Positions 53,992-63,252 of a stretch of DNA of 64,000 nucleotides are shown here, piece by piece. The stretch is taken from NCBI GenBank assembly GCA_965203265.1, contig CBDBBV010000002.1, positions 2,108,001-2,172,000 of the forward strand, written 5' to 3'. Each line of letters begins with the position of its first letter. Positions within the stretch are counted from its first letter, which is position 1. The stretch is from JAHRAW01 sp965203265. GTDB taxonomy: Bacteria > Pseudomonadota > Gammaproteobacteria > Arenicellales > Poriferihabitantaceae. The notes beneath the pieces are model-generated. The model saw nothing but the letters and a program-made list of their open reading frames with translations, did not search any database and was not told where the DNA came from. A program made the position numbers and the translations under genes.

Positions 53992-54082
53992 GCCGCCGAT
54001 TGTACCCTTTGATTTGAGCGAAATTAGGGCAGGAAAAGCTTCATCGTTTATAGATTCGATCGCGGGCGGACAAAAATGAAAC

Positions 54083-54481
54083 CTAGCCGGCGACGACCTC
54101 GAACATGATCCGTCCGGGCAGGAAGGTAAAGGCTCCGGTTACGATGAGCGCCTGTGCGAAAAGCATGACCATGGCGCGCTTGTGGCTCTTGATTTTGCCC
54201 GCTCTTGCGTAGTAAAGCGCAGTCCCCAGAGTAAAAATCGTGAGAATCGATAAAAGGTGAATCGGGCTAAAGGGTCCCCAAATTCGTAAACTGTGGATAA
54301 AAAAACCACTAATGGCGACAAAAAGCATGAGCGCAATCCAGGCATAACCGACCATCCGATGCACGAGCGTACCTTTCGGCAACGCAAATTGCATCCCTCC
54401 AAGAGCGACCGCCGCGAAAGCCGCAATCGCATGATGAGGAATCGGCACAGTCGCCGACAGCAGAACATCCCAATTCAACGT
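54083..54481 (-). CDS. DUF2306-type membrane protein
   Basis: About 132 residues with four hydrophobic helices, beginning at TTG 54481 (GGAGAG seven bases upstream). A longer frame starting at another TTG (54553) has no ribosome site. Blocks HHAIAAFAAVALGGMQFALP and GTLVHRMVGYAWIALM, then SHKRAMVMLFAQALI, match the DUF2306 family of predicted inner membrane proteins. Function unknown. Confidence 0.7.
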   Translation of the reverse strand, partial: TLNWDVLLSATVPIPHHAIAAFAAVALGGMQFALPKGTLVHRMVGYAWIALMLFVAISGFFIHSLRIWGPFSPIHLLSILTIFTLGTALYYARAGKIKSHKRAMVMLFAQALIVTGAFTFLPGRIMFEVVAG

Positions 54482-54579
54482 GAACTCTCCATGGCGATGT
54501 CGGCGATGAGACTCTGTAGATATCGGAGCGGCGCTAAAGGCGCGCAAGCCCAAATATCATGGTTCGCGGCGGCACCCGC

Positions 54580-57500
54580 TCACGCCGCCGACTGCCTGCC
54601 CAGCCGGTCGCGACTCATCGCCGCTGCTGCGTTTTCGTGAATCAGTAGCAACGAGGGAATCACCAGCAACACCAGCAAGGTGGCGAAGGCCAGACCGAAG
54701 GCGAGGGTGGTCGCCATGGGGATGAGGAACTGCGCCTGTAGCGAGGTCTCAAACAACAGCGGCGACAATCCGGCGATGGTGGTCAGCGAGGTCAGCAACA
54801 CCGCTCGCAAGCGTGCGCACGCGGCTTCCACCACCGCCTCGCGCGGTGCCATGCCGCCAGTGCGCAGCTGCTTGTAGCGCACCACCAGAATGATGGAGTC
54901 GTTGACCACGATGCCGGACAGGGCAAAGAAACCGAACAGCGACAGCACGGTGATGTCCTGACCCATGATCACATGCCCCCAGATCGCCCCGATGATGCCG
55001 AAGGGGATCACCAGCATGACCACCAGCGGCCAGCCGTAGGAGCCGAACACCCACGCCAGCACCAGATAAATCAGAATCAACGCCAACGCCATCCCCAGAC
55101 GCATGTCGCCGAGGGTTTCCGCCTGATCCGCTTGGCGTCCCTCGAAGGAGAATTCGACTCCGTATTCGCTCGCCAACTGCGGCAGAACTCCGGCCTCGAG
55201 ATCGGCGCGAATGCGGTTGGCGTTGTTGGCCGCCGGATCGACGCTGGCGGTTACGGTTACCGCCAGATTGCCGTCCGAGTGCCGAATCGTCTCGAAGCCG
55301 CGCTCGCTGTCGATGGTGGCGAGATTGCCGATGGGCTCGCTGCGGCCGTTGGGCAAGACGATGTGCAGGGCGGCCAATCCGGCCAGCGTGTCGCGCTCCT
55401 CGGCGGGTAGCATCAGGCGCACCTCGATGTCGTCGCGGCCATCGGAAAACGCCTGCACGAGATAGCCGTCGTAGGCGGCGCGCAACTGGTTGGCGACGCT
55501 GTCCACGCGCAGGCCGAGAGCCTCGGCGGTGGGGGTCAGTTGCAGCAACAACTGCTCGCGACCGAATGGGGTGTCGTCGCCGATGCCGCTGACGCCGGTG
55601 ATGCCTTCCAGCACATCCTGCAATGCCTGCGCGGCGCGCTTCACTTGGGCGATGTTTTCGCCGGAAATTCTGAGATCGAGGTCGCTGCCGGGGGGGCCGG
55701 CGCGCGGCTCGATGATGGCGAGGTTCTCGATGCCGGGGCGCGGCGGCAGTTTGGCGCGCCACGCCGTGATGATGTCGCGGTTTCGCGTGTTCCGCTGATC
55801 CGGATCGATCAACTCGGCGCGCACGTTGCCCAAGTGGTCGCCGCGATCCCATTCTATGGTGCCGTGGCGGCTGACCACCAGTTTGACCAAGTCTTCGCCG
55901 AATTCCCGCTCCACCTCGTACAGCGCCTGCTCGGCATCTTCAAGATAGGAGCGCACCGTGGCCGCCGGCGTGCCGGAGACGAAGCTGATGTTGGCGTACA
56001 GCCGATCGGCCTCGGCGGCGGGGAAGAACACGAAATTTATGCGCCCCCCCTGCATCCAGCCGACGGTAGCGATCAGCAACGCCACTGCCAGCGCCATGGT
56101 GGTCCAGCGATTGGCGGTGGCCAGCGTGACCAGCGGGCGGAAACTGCGCTCGCGAAATCGCACGAAGACGCCGTCGAGGAAGCGCCGCACCGCCCCCGGA
56201 TTGTAGGCGCCCATGCGGCGGAAGGAATGAGTCAGGTGTCCCGGCAGAATCAGGAAGCACTCGATCAGCGACGCCAGAATGACGCAGATGACCACGGTCG
56301 GAATGGCCTGCATGATGGCGCCGGTGATGCCGCCCACCAGCAATAGCGGCATGAAGGCGGCGATGGTGGTCAGCGAAGAGGAGAACACCGGGCCGAGCAT
56401 TTTGTGTGCGGCTTTTTCCGAGGCGATGCGCGGGCGCGTGCCGTGTTCGTATTGGGTCATGGCTTCCTCGCCGACCACGATGGTGTCATCGACGATGATG
56501 CCCAAGGCCATGATCAGGCCGAACAGGCTGATCATGTTGATCGAGCCGCCCAATACATAGAGAGCCGCCAACGCCGCCATGAAGGAAACCGGAATGCCCA
56601 CCGCAGTCCACCACGCCACCCGCCCGTTCATGAATAGGAATAGCATCAATATCACCAGACACAACCCGCCGATGCCGTTCTTCACCAGCAGATTGATGCG
56701 CCCCGACAGCAATTCCCAGCTCTCGTCGAAGGGGATGAGGACGACCCCCTCCGGCAAGGTCGGGCGAACCTCGGCAAGCCAATCGCGGAAAATGGTGGCG
56801 GCCTGCAGACTGTCGCTGTTTTCGGTGCGTTGCAGAGCCATTTCCACCGCCGGTTTGCCGTTATGGCGGATGGAAATCTGCTCGTCTCGGGGCGTGCGCG
56901 TGATGCTGGCGATGGCGCCCAGCGACAGCAACCGCCCGTGGGACTCGGCCACCACCGGAATGGACTCGAACGCCAGCTCGCTCTTGCGCCGCTCGCGAAA
57001 GCGCAGTTGCCGCGAAGTCTCGGTGCGTCCGACTATGCCCACCGGTACATCCTGCGACCACGCCTCCACGCGGCGGCCGATGTCGTCCAGCGACAACCCC
57101 AACCGGCGCAATTCGCGCGCCGCTATCTCGATGGTGATCTGCTCTTTCGGCAGGCCGGTGACGGTGATTTTGTCGATGCCTCGCCACAGCAAATCCGCCT
57201 CGAATTCACGCACCAGCGCGCGCAATTCATCCACATCCTCAGGCCCGGTGACCAACACGCTGGTTACGCCCTCGTATCTGGTAACCTTGCTCACTTGCGG
57301 CGTCTCCGCGCCCTGCGGCAGGTCGCGCACCAAGTCGACGCGCTCCTTCATCCGCGCCACCGCCAGCCCCATGTCGGTTCCCTCTTCGAATTCGAGCTCG
57401 ATCGAGGAATACCCTTCGGACGAGGTCGAGGTCATCTGCTTGACGAAATCCACATCGCGCAATTCCTGTTCGAGGGGGGTGGTGATCAACGCCTCCACAT

Positions 57501-57684
57501 CACCGGCGCTGGCGCCGCTCCACGGAGTTGCCACGAAGGCGTAGTCTAGGTTGAAGCTGGGGAAGAACTGGGTGTTGAGCTGCTTCAAGCCCCACAAACC
57601 GGCCATCAGCATCATCGCCATCAGCAGGTTCGCCGCCACCGGGTGGTTGCAGAACAACCCGATCAAATTTGTGCGGTTGGCCAT
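54580..57684 (-). CDS. RND-family efflux transporter (AcrB/HAE1-like permease)
   Basis: A 1034-residue RND pump. Two sets of transmembrane helices flank two large periplasmic loops. The pattern starts NHPVAANLLMAMMLMAGL, has GIIVDDTIVVGEEAM in helix 4, the typical Asp pair for proton relay, and LSGIVVNDSIILVVRY in the second half. It lies downstream of its adaptor on the same strand. No outer membrane channel gene is adjacent. Substrate unknown. Confidence 0.93.
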   Translation of the reverse strand: MANRTNLIGLFCNHPVAANLLMAMMLMAGLWGLKQLNTQFFPSFNLDYAFVATPWSGASAGDVEALITTPLEQELRDVDFVKQMTSTSSEGYSSIELEFEEGTDMGLAVARMKERVDLVRDLPQGAETPQVSKVTRYEGVTSVLVTGPEDVDELRALVREFEADLLWRGIDKITVTGLPKEQITIEIAARELRRLGLSLDDIGRRVEAWSQDVPVGIVGRTETSRQLRFRERRKSELAFESIPVVAESHGRLLSLGAIASITRTPRDEQISIRHNGKPAVEMALQRTENSDSLQAATIFRDWLAEVRPTLPEGVVLIPFDESWELLSGRINLLVKNGIGGLCLVILMLFLFMNGRVAWWTAVGIPVSFMAALAALYVLGGSINMISLFGLIMALGIIVDDTIVVGEEAMTQYEHGTRPRIASEKAAHKMLGPVFSSSLTTIAAFMPLLLVGGITGAIMQAIPTVVICVILASLIECFLILPGHLTHSFRRMGAYNPGAVRRFLDGVFVRFRERSFRPLVTLATANRWTTMALAVALLIATVGWMQGGRINFVFFPAAEADRLYANISFVSGTPAATVRSYLEDAEQALYEVEREFGEDLVKLVVSRHGTIEWDRGDHLGNVRAELIDPDQRNTRNRDIITAWRAKLPPRPGIENLAIIEPRAGPPGSDLDLRISGENIAQVKRAAQALQDVLEGITGVSGIGDDTPFGREQLLLQLTPTAEALGLRVDSVANQLRAAYDGYLVQAFSDGRDDIEVRLMLPAEERDTLAGLAALHIVLPNGRSEPIGNLATIDSERGFETIRHSDGNLAVTVTASVDPAANNANRIRADLEAGVLPQLASEYGVEFSFEGRQADQAETLGDMRLGMALALILIYLVLAWVFGSYGWPLVVMLVIPFGIIGAIWGHVIMGQDITVLSLFGFFALSGIVVNDSIILVVRYKQLRTGGMAPREAVVEAACARLRAVLLTSLTTIAGLSPLLFETSLQAQFLIPMATTLAFGLAFATLLVLLVIPSLLLIHENAAAAMSRDRLGRQSAA

Positions 57685-57714
57685 CGGCTTATCAGGTATC
57701 CGGATGTCGGGGGG

Positions 57715-58953
57715 TTAGGGCGCAATCCGCACCTTCAGGCCGTTGACCGCCTGCGGCAAACGCGAGCTGAGAATCCGATCGCCGGATTGAAAACCGTCAC
57801 CGGAGACGATCACCATCTGCCGACCGCGCGGATCGCCGAGTTGCCCCAAGCGGCGCACCGCGCGCGACTGCAACACGCCGTCTTCCACCCGATACACCCG
57901 CTCGCGGCCATACAGGGAATCCGGCGAGATCACTATCACGTCTTCGATGGGCGGTAATTCCATCTGCACCGCCACGGTGTCGCCCAACACCGGCAGATTG
58001 CCCCGGCGCGCGCGGAAAAACGCATCGATGCCGCCCTGCCCGGCGACCACATTGGCGGACAATCGGTGCAACACGAGTTCGATCGGAGCGCCATCGCCGC
58101 CGTTGCCGACAGTCGCACGTACCTGTCCTCCGCCATCCAGCGCCTGACGCAACGCCGCTACATGCCCGCTGGGCACTTGCACGCGCAATTCCAGCTGGGA
58201 CTCGTCGTACAGCTGAATCAATCGACTGCCGGGGCTTACGCGATCGCCCGGGGAGACCATCACATCGACGATGCGGCCGCTGAACGGGGCGGTAATGCGG
58301 GTTCGTTGGCGCGCCCGTTCGGCCTGCCGCAACGCCGCCGCGGCGCGATCGTGACGCGCCTGCAGTTGCAGTTGCCGCGAGGGGAAGTCGTCGATGGACT
58401 GAAGCCGCCGAGTCACCGCCAACCGCTGGTTCTGTTCGTCTCGCAACGCCTGATCCAGCGCCGCCTCGCTACCCACCTCGAGACGCGCCAAGCGCTCGGC
58501 GCGCGCCACCGCTTTGTGCGCCAGAGCGAGCAGGGATTGCTCCGTTTCCAGCGCCGATTCATCCGCCTCGAACTGGATTTTGTCGCTTTCCATGAGTGCC
58601 TCGATCTCCGCCAGCTCGGCCTGTCGCTGCAGGATTTGCAAGACGGTGTCGGTGTCGTCCAGCACGACCATCTCGGCGCCGCGCGCCACGGCGTCTCCCT
58701 CCAACACCTGAACGGTGAGCACATCCGCTTCCACTGCGGCGGTGAGCACGCTGACTGCGGGAGTTTCCACTTGGCCGAGGATTCCGAGGGTGGGCGAGGC
58801 GGTGATCTTTTCCACCACGTGCACCGAGACCACGGGTGCCCGATTCTGCGGACGCAGCGGCTCGGGAGCCGGCGCGGTGGCCTTGAACCCGACGAATGTT
58901 GCAACGCCCACCGCCACCACCACAAGCGGCAACAAAATCTTCAAAACACGCAT
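57715..58953 (-). CDS. RND periplasmic adaptor (membrane fusion protein)
   Basis: A 412-residue HlyD/MFP-type adaptor. The signal/anchor MRVLKILLPLVVVAVGV starts at 58953. A lipoyl-like region (VLEGDAVARGAEMVVLDDTD), a long helical hairpin (about 140-200) and a beta-barrel part (ITAPFSGRIVDVMVSPGDRV) follow. It joins the inner membrane RND pump to an outer channel. The permease gene follows after 30 bases, so the two form one operon. Confidence 0.9.
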   Translation of the reverse strand: MRVLKILLPLVVVAVGVATFVGFKATAPAPEPLRPQNRAPVVSVHVVEKITASPTLGILGQVETPAVSVLTAAVEADVLTVQVLEGDAVARGAEMVVLDDTDTVLQILQRQAELAEIEALMESDKIQFEADESALETEQSLLALAHKAVARAERLARLEVGSEAALDQALRDEQNQRLAVTRRLQSIDDFPSRQLQLQARHDRAAAALRQAERARQRTRITAPFSGRIVDVMVSPGDRVSPGSRLIQLYDESQLELRVQVPSGHVAALRQALDGGGQVRATVGNGGDGAPIELVLHRLSANVVAGQGGIDAFFRARRGNLPVLGDTVAVQMELPPIEDVIVISPDSLYGRERVYRVEDGVLQSRAVRRLGQLGDPRGRQMVIVSGDGFQSGDRILSSRLPQAVNGLKVRIAP

Positions 58954-58971
58954 GTTCGACTTGCCTTCACT

Positions 58972-59000
58972 TTCACTGTACGCGACCACCGCATTATACT
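58972..59000 (+). promoter_or_regulatory. Promoter with almost no leader before the TPK-like gene
   Basis: TTCACT (58972-58977), 17 bases, TATACT (58995-59000). The start ATG is at 59010, so the transcript may begin within a few bases of it. Confidence 0.45.
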
Positions 59001-59009
59001 GCCACGATC

Positions 59010-59654
59010 ATGTCAATTGATGAATACCTGCACCGATTCGACCACAGCCGCCGGATAACGTTGGTGGGGCCCATGCCGTTGCGGCCATTGGTGGCGGCGG
59101 CGTCGGACAATTCGCAGGAACCGGTGATCTGGGTGGATGGCGGCGCGAATCATCGCCGGCACGGGGTGGGGTATTCGGTGGGCGACGGGGATTCGTTTTG
59201 CGGCCAGTTGGATCACTATCTGCACACGGACAAGGATCAGTCCGATCTCGCATTCGTGCTGGAGCGTTTGCCGGCGCATTTTGTCGAGGTGATTCTGCTG
59301 GGATTTCTCGGCGCCCGGCGGGATCACGAGTTGTTCAATCTGGGGGAGGTGCACCATTTTCTGCGCGCCGCCAAGCAGCCGACGCGGGCGCGCTTCGAGC
59401 ATGGCGTATACGCCTATTCGCGAGGGGAGTGGGTGTTCGAGTGCCACGGCGTGTTCAGCCTGGCGGTGCTGGAATCCACCAAGATAACCCTGGTCGGCGC
59501 GTGCCGATTTCCACTGACGACGCCGACGAAAATCGCGCCGCTGTCGTCGTTGGGCCTGAGCAATCGGGGCTTCGGCGCGATTACCCTGAACACCCGCGCG
59601 CCCGCCTTCGTCCTCAAACCGCAAGCACGGCAATCCGATGACCGACCTGTTTGA
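59010..59654 (+). CDS. Thiamine pyrophosphokinase-like protein
   Basis: A 214-residue protein. VIWVDGGANHRRHG, SVGDGDSFCG and DKDQSDLAFVLE are the TPK-type nucleotide and metal motifs, and GFLGARRDHELFNLGEV resembles the GALGGRxDH motif of TPK. Thiamine specificity is not certain because the family includes other substrates. It overlaps aroE by 17 bases. Confidence 0.75.
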   Translation: MSIDEYLHRFDHSRRITLVGPMPLRPLVAAASDNSQEPVIWVDGGANHRRHGVGYSVGDGDSFCGQLDHYLHTDKDQSDLAFVLERLPAHFVEVILLGFLGARRDHELFNLGEVHHFLRAAKQPTRARFEHGVYAYSRGEWVFECHGVFSLAVLESTKITLVGACRFPLTTPTKIAPLSSLGLSNRGFGAITLNTRAPAFVLKPQARQSDDRPV

Positions 59655-60501
59655 TTTCCACGCGCAATCCAACCACTTCGGGGTACTGGGCAACCCGGTC
59701 GCCCACAGCCAATCGCCGCGCATTCACCAGCTATTCGCGCGGCAATTCGGCATCGAGATCGAATACGACCGCATACAGGTGGATGCCGGTGGATTTGCGC
59801 AGGCGGTGAGTCATTTCGCCGCGCACGGGGGAGCGGGTCTCAATGTTACGTTGCCGTACAAGGTGGAGGCGTGGAAACTGTGCCGCCAACCGGGCAACCA
59901 CTTGAGCGAACGGGCGCAACGGGCGCAGGCGGTAAACACGTTGCGCTTCGAGCGCGGCGGGGCGGTATTCGGCGACAACACGGACGGCATCGGCATGGTG
60001 CGCGACATCGAGCGCAATCTGGGCGTGGCAATCGCCGGCAAGAAGGTGCTGCTGTTGGGTGCCGGCGGGGCGGTGCGCGGCGTGCTCGAGCCGCTGCTGC
60101 AAGGTCAACCCGCCGGCGTGACCATCGCCAACCGCACCGCACCGAAAGCGCGGGCGCTGGCCGAGCAGTTTGGCGATACCTTCGCCGTCTCGGTGGTCGG
60201 TTGCGGCGACGATCAGGTCGGCGAATCGGCCTTCGACCTGATCATCAACGGCACCTCGGCCAGCCTCGACGGCGAATTGCCGCGCCTCGACCCGAGATGC
60301 CTCGGCGCGCGCAGCGTGGTGTACGATATGATGTACGCCCGCGCGCCAACCGTGTTCATGCGCTGGGCGCTGGCGCACGGTGCCGGCCGGGTGAGCGACG
60401 GGCTCGGCATGTTGGTGGAGCAGGCGGCCGAGTCCTTCCACCTGTGGCACGACAAACGCCCGGACACGGCGCCAGTGATCGACGCCCTGCGGGATACTTG
60501 A
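59638..60501 (+). CDS. aroE: Shikimate dehydrogenase
   Basis: A 287-residue AroE. The substrate motif VLGNPVAHSQSPRIH, the catalytic-lysine block NVTLPYKVEA, DNTDGIGMVRDI, and the NADP loop LLLGAGGAVRGVLEP with ANRTAPKA are all present. It reduces 3-dehydroshikimate in aromatic amino acid synthesis. It begins inside the TPK-like gene. Confidence 0.95.
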   Translation: MTDLFDFHAQSNHFGVLGNPVAHSQSPRIHQLFARQFGIEIEYDRIQVDAGGFAQAVSHFAAHGGAGLNVTLPYKVEAWKLCRQPGNHLSERAQRAQAVNTLRFERGGAVFGDNTDGIGMVRDIERNLGVAIAGKKVLLLGAGGAVRGVLEPLLQGQPAGVTIANRTAPKARALAEQFGDTFAVSVVGCGDDQVGESAFDLIINGTSASLDGELPRLDPRCLGARSVVYDMMYARAPTVFMRWALAHGAGRVSDGLGMLVEQAAESFHLWHDKRPDTAPVIDALRDT

Positions 60502-60515
60502 ATTGGAGCTATGGT

Positions 60516-61433
60516 ATGACTACCGCCCGTGATACTGACGATACCGCCGATACCTCATTGGTGATCGCGATTTCGTCGCGCGCCCTGTTCGACCTCGAGG
60601 AAAGCCACTCGGTTTTCGTCGAGCGCGGGCTCGAAGCCTATAGCAGCTATCAAATCGAGCGCGAAAACGAGCCGCTCGCCCCCGGCGTCGCCTTTTCCAT
60701 GGTCAAGAAATTTCTGGCGCTCAACGACGACGACCATCGCCAAGCGGTGGAAATCGTGCTGCTCTCGCGCAACAGCGCCGACACCGGGCTGCGGGCGTTC
60801 CATTCCATCGCCCATTACGACCTGAACATCACCCGCGCGGCCTTCACCGGCGGGCAATCGTCCTATCCATATGTGCAACCCTTCGGCGCCGACTTGTTCC
60901 TGTCCGCCGACCCCATGGAAGTCAGCCAAGCCCTCGAATCCGGCATCGCCGCCGCCACCATAGTGCCGTCGCATGTGGACACCGCCTCTTCCGCCCGCCT
61001 GAAGATCGCCTTCGACGGCGATGCGGTGCTGTTTTCCGATGAGGCCGAGCGGCTGTATCAGAAGCAGGGCTTGCAGGCATTTTCATTTGAGGAAAAGAAA
61101 TCGGCGGACAAGCCCCTGCCCGGCGGCCCGTTCAAGAATGTACTGGCCGCCCTGCACCGCATCCAGCAAGACTACGCCCCGGACGAATCCCCCATCCGCA
61201 CCGCACTAGTCACCGCCCGCGCCGCGCCGGCGCACGAACGAGTCGTCAAAACCCTACGCGCGTGGCGTATTCGCATAGACGAAAGTTTCTTCCTCGGTGG
61301 TATGGACAAGGGGGAATTTTTGCGCACCTTCGGTGCTGATATATTCTTCGACGATCAACGTGGGCATTGTGAATCGGCTCGGAAGCATCGGGTGCCGACG
61401 GGGCATGTGCCGCATGGGGTGGTTAATGAGTAG
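60516..61433 (+). CDS. Cytosolic 5'-nucleotidase (PF06189 type)
   Basis: A 305-residue protein of the cN-I-like family. Blocks AISSRALFDLEESHSVFVE, LLSRNSADTGLRAFHSI and DLNITRAAFTGGQSSYPY are diagnostic. IAFDGDAVLFSDEAE is a HAD-type DxD motif. TTGGAG precedes the start. The last 80 bases switch to G/T-ending codons. Confidence 0.9.
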   Translation: MTTARDTDDTADTSLVIAISSRALFDLEESHSVFVERGLEAYSSYQIERENEPLAPGVAFSMVKKFLALNDDDHRQAVEIVLLSRNSADTGLRAFHSIAHYDLNITRAAFTGGQSSYPYVQPFGADLFLSADPMEVSQALESGIAAATIVPSHVDTASSARLKIAFDGDAVLFSDEAERLYQKQGLQAFSFEEKKSADKPLPGGPFKNVLAALHRIQQDYAPDESPIRTALVTARAAPAHERVVKTLRAWRIRIDESFFLGGMDKGEFLRTFGADIFFDDQRGHCESARKHRVPTGHVPHGVVNE

Positions 61434-61484
61434 GTGAGAGAATAGTGTGAAAAAGAAAATATTATCTGAGCAGAACCCGTTTGG

Positions 61485-62396
61485 TCATTCAGTATAGGTG
61501 ACTCGATTTTCCAGCAGTGCAACTTGTTCCTGTTTCTCATGCCGTTGATATGTATATGGTGAAACATTGTAATTGATGACAATAGCCTCCGTTATTGGAT
61601 TTCTGTTCTTTTCGCTAGCGCCAACATGGTAAAAATGCTCACGAGTCAAGACCGTAAATTTGCTCCACAACGACTCGATATATTCGTTCCTTCGGAAATC
61701 ATTATGGTGCCACGTGGATAGGATAAATTTGCTTTTCGATTTTGACAACGAATCGAACAGTGCATTTTCATGTCTGCCATCCCAGCCGTTATAATAATCA
61801 ACGTGCCTATCGATATAAGGCGGATCGCAATAAATTATGTCATCTCTTCCGCCACTGGCAATTGTTTCCGGAAATGGTTGGCATTTGAACACGAAGTCTT
61901 TCAGTTTGAATAAAAGACTGACACGCGACACTTGATTCACGATTTTGGTCACATATGCTCGCGCAAATCGCTTGGGTTTTTTGCAAAAAGGAATGTTAAG
62001 TGCCCCTTTTCGATTGAACCTTATCATCCCGTTGAAACCGGCTCGGTTGAGAAAAAGGAAATCCAATGGGCTATGTTTCTCATTGAACCGATCTCGCAAT
62101 TTGTAATAGTGAGATTCTCCCTTATCCAATAGTTCGGCGCCCTCTCGCTCGAGGAATTGCCTGACAATTTCGGGTGTAATCCTGCCGTCATTGATTGCTT
62201 GGTAAAAATCGACCAAATGTGGATTCGTATCGCATAGCAACGCATGTTTCGGCGCCAGACTGAAGGCAACCACTCCAGTGCCCATGAACGGCTCTATCCA
62301 CCTTCCATCGAATTCATGCGGAACTATGCTGCCGATCCAGGGGACGAGTTTTGTCTTTATTCCTTGAGATTTAATCGGTGGAATAGTTACTTTCAT
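61485..62396 (-). CDS. EcoRV-type N6-adenine DNA methyltransferase
   Basis: A 303-residue Dam-class methyltransferase. VPPIKSQGIKTKLV-like N-terminus (here TIPPIKSQGIKTKLVPW), the SAM motif EPFMGTGVVAF, the catalytic YCDPPYIDRHVDYYNGW and WHHNDFRRNEYIESLWS closely follow M.EcoRV as I recall it. It should methylate GATATC. The start overlaps the stop of the endonuclease gene (ATGA); an upstream in-frame extension is not used. Confidence 0.9.
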   Translation of the reverse strand: MKVTIPPIKSQGIKTKLVPWIGSIVPHEFDGRWIEPFMGTGVVAFSLAPKHALLCDTNPHLVDFYQAINDGRITPEIVRQFLEREGAELLDKGESHYYKLRDRFNEKHSPLDFLFLNRAGFNGMIRFNRKGALNIPFCKKPKRFARAYVTKIVNQVSRVSLLFKLKDFVFKCQPFPETIASGGRDDIIYCDPPYIDRHVDYYNGWDGRHENALFDSLSKSKSKFILSTWHHNDFRRNEYIESLWSKFTVLTREHFYHVGASEKNRNPITEAIVINYNVSPYTYQRHEKQEQVALLENRVTYTE

Positions 62397-63247
62397 GCTT
62401 GGCCTCCATTCGGCTTCCTGTTGTGTTTTGGCACAATAAGGGATGGATCTCCTTTTCGGTATTCGACAAAATCTTTCAATGTATTTATTTTTTTGGTTTT
62501 TCCTTTTTCGGCAGGAACAGTGATCTTGTTGTAATTCATCCAATAATCATCGAACCAGGATTCACCCAACTTGGAAAACATTCCATTCCCATTGATGATG
62601 TCATCGATGTTGTTGATGCTGCCTATGTTGGCAGTATTTCCACTGCCGCTTTTATCGCTGGCTATTTTCCATTTTTCGACAACAAAAAATTGAAAATCTC
62701 TCACAACAGACACAATAGATTGAATATCGTCTACATTGTATATTTTGTCCTCATCAATTTTCGAATCATCTACTCGATTGTAAATAATTCCCAAACAAAA
62801 ATGACCCGAATACGAGCAGTAGGGGAATTGAATGTTTTTCGTACTAGTTCGATCTTCAAAATACTTGCCGTGGGAACCAAGAGTGAAACCATTACACAAA
62901 TACGGCTTTGCAGGATTCCGGTAGGTGGTTTTGAAATCCACCGCAAATTTTATATCTTCATTATGGGTGCATACAAAAGAGAGGTCCGGATAATAGTTTT
63001 GGTGTTCGGCGAGAACGGCTTTATAGTCATGTTTTTTCGCAAAATTCATGATTTTCGGGAGTAAATGAATCTCAAGAATTTTCGATACGATTTTTGTATC
63101 CGAAGAAATCGCATAAACATTCTTGAAAACATCAATAAAGCCTTTGACGGCCCACTGACCATCTTGCGTGCATACATACTCTTGCAGCTCGCCGACAAAT
63201 TCTTTGAGTTGAGATTCGAATTTTCCTCTTGTTTCCATTTTCCTCAT
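62393..63247 (-). CDS. EcoRV-like type II restriction endonuclease
   Basis: A 284-residue protein, somewhat longer than EcoRV (245). The catalytic set is NYYPDLSFV (Asp) and FAVDFKTTY (Asp-x-Lys), matching EcoRV Asp74, Asp90 and Lys92. The DNA-recognition loop SGSGNTANIGSI keeps the Gly-Gly-Asn-Thr contacts of EcoRV. GATATC recognition is therefore predicted. An alternative start lies three codons later (63238). The gene begins five bases after the lysA stop and is markedly AT-rich. Confidence 0.88.
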   Translation of the reverse strand: MRKMETRGKFESQLKEFVGELQEYVCTQDGQWAVKGFIDVFKNVYAISSDTKIVSKILEIHLLPKIMNFAKKHDYKAVLAEHQNYYPDLSFVCTHNEDIKFAVDFKTTYRNPAKPYLCNGFTLGSHGKYFEDRTSTKNIQFPYCSYSGHFCLGIIYNRVDDSKIDEDKIYNVDDIQSIVSVVRDFQFFVVEKWKIASDKSGSGNTANIGSINNIDDIINGNGMFSKLGESWFDDYWMNYNKITVPAEKGKTKKINTLKDFVEYRKGDPSLIVPKHNRKPNGGQA

Positions 63248-63252
63248 CTACT

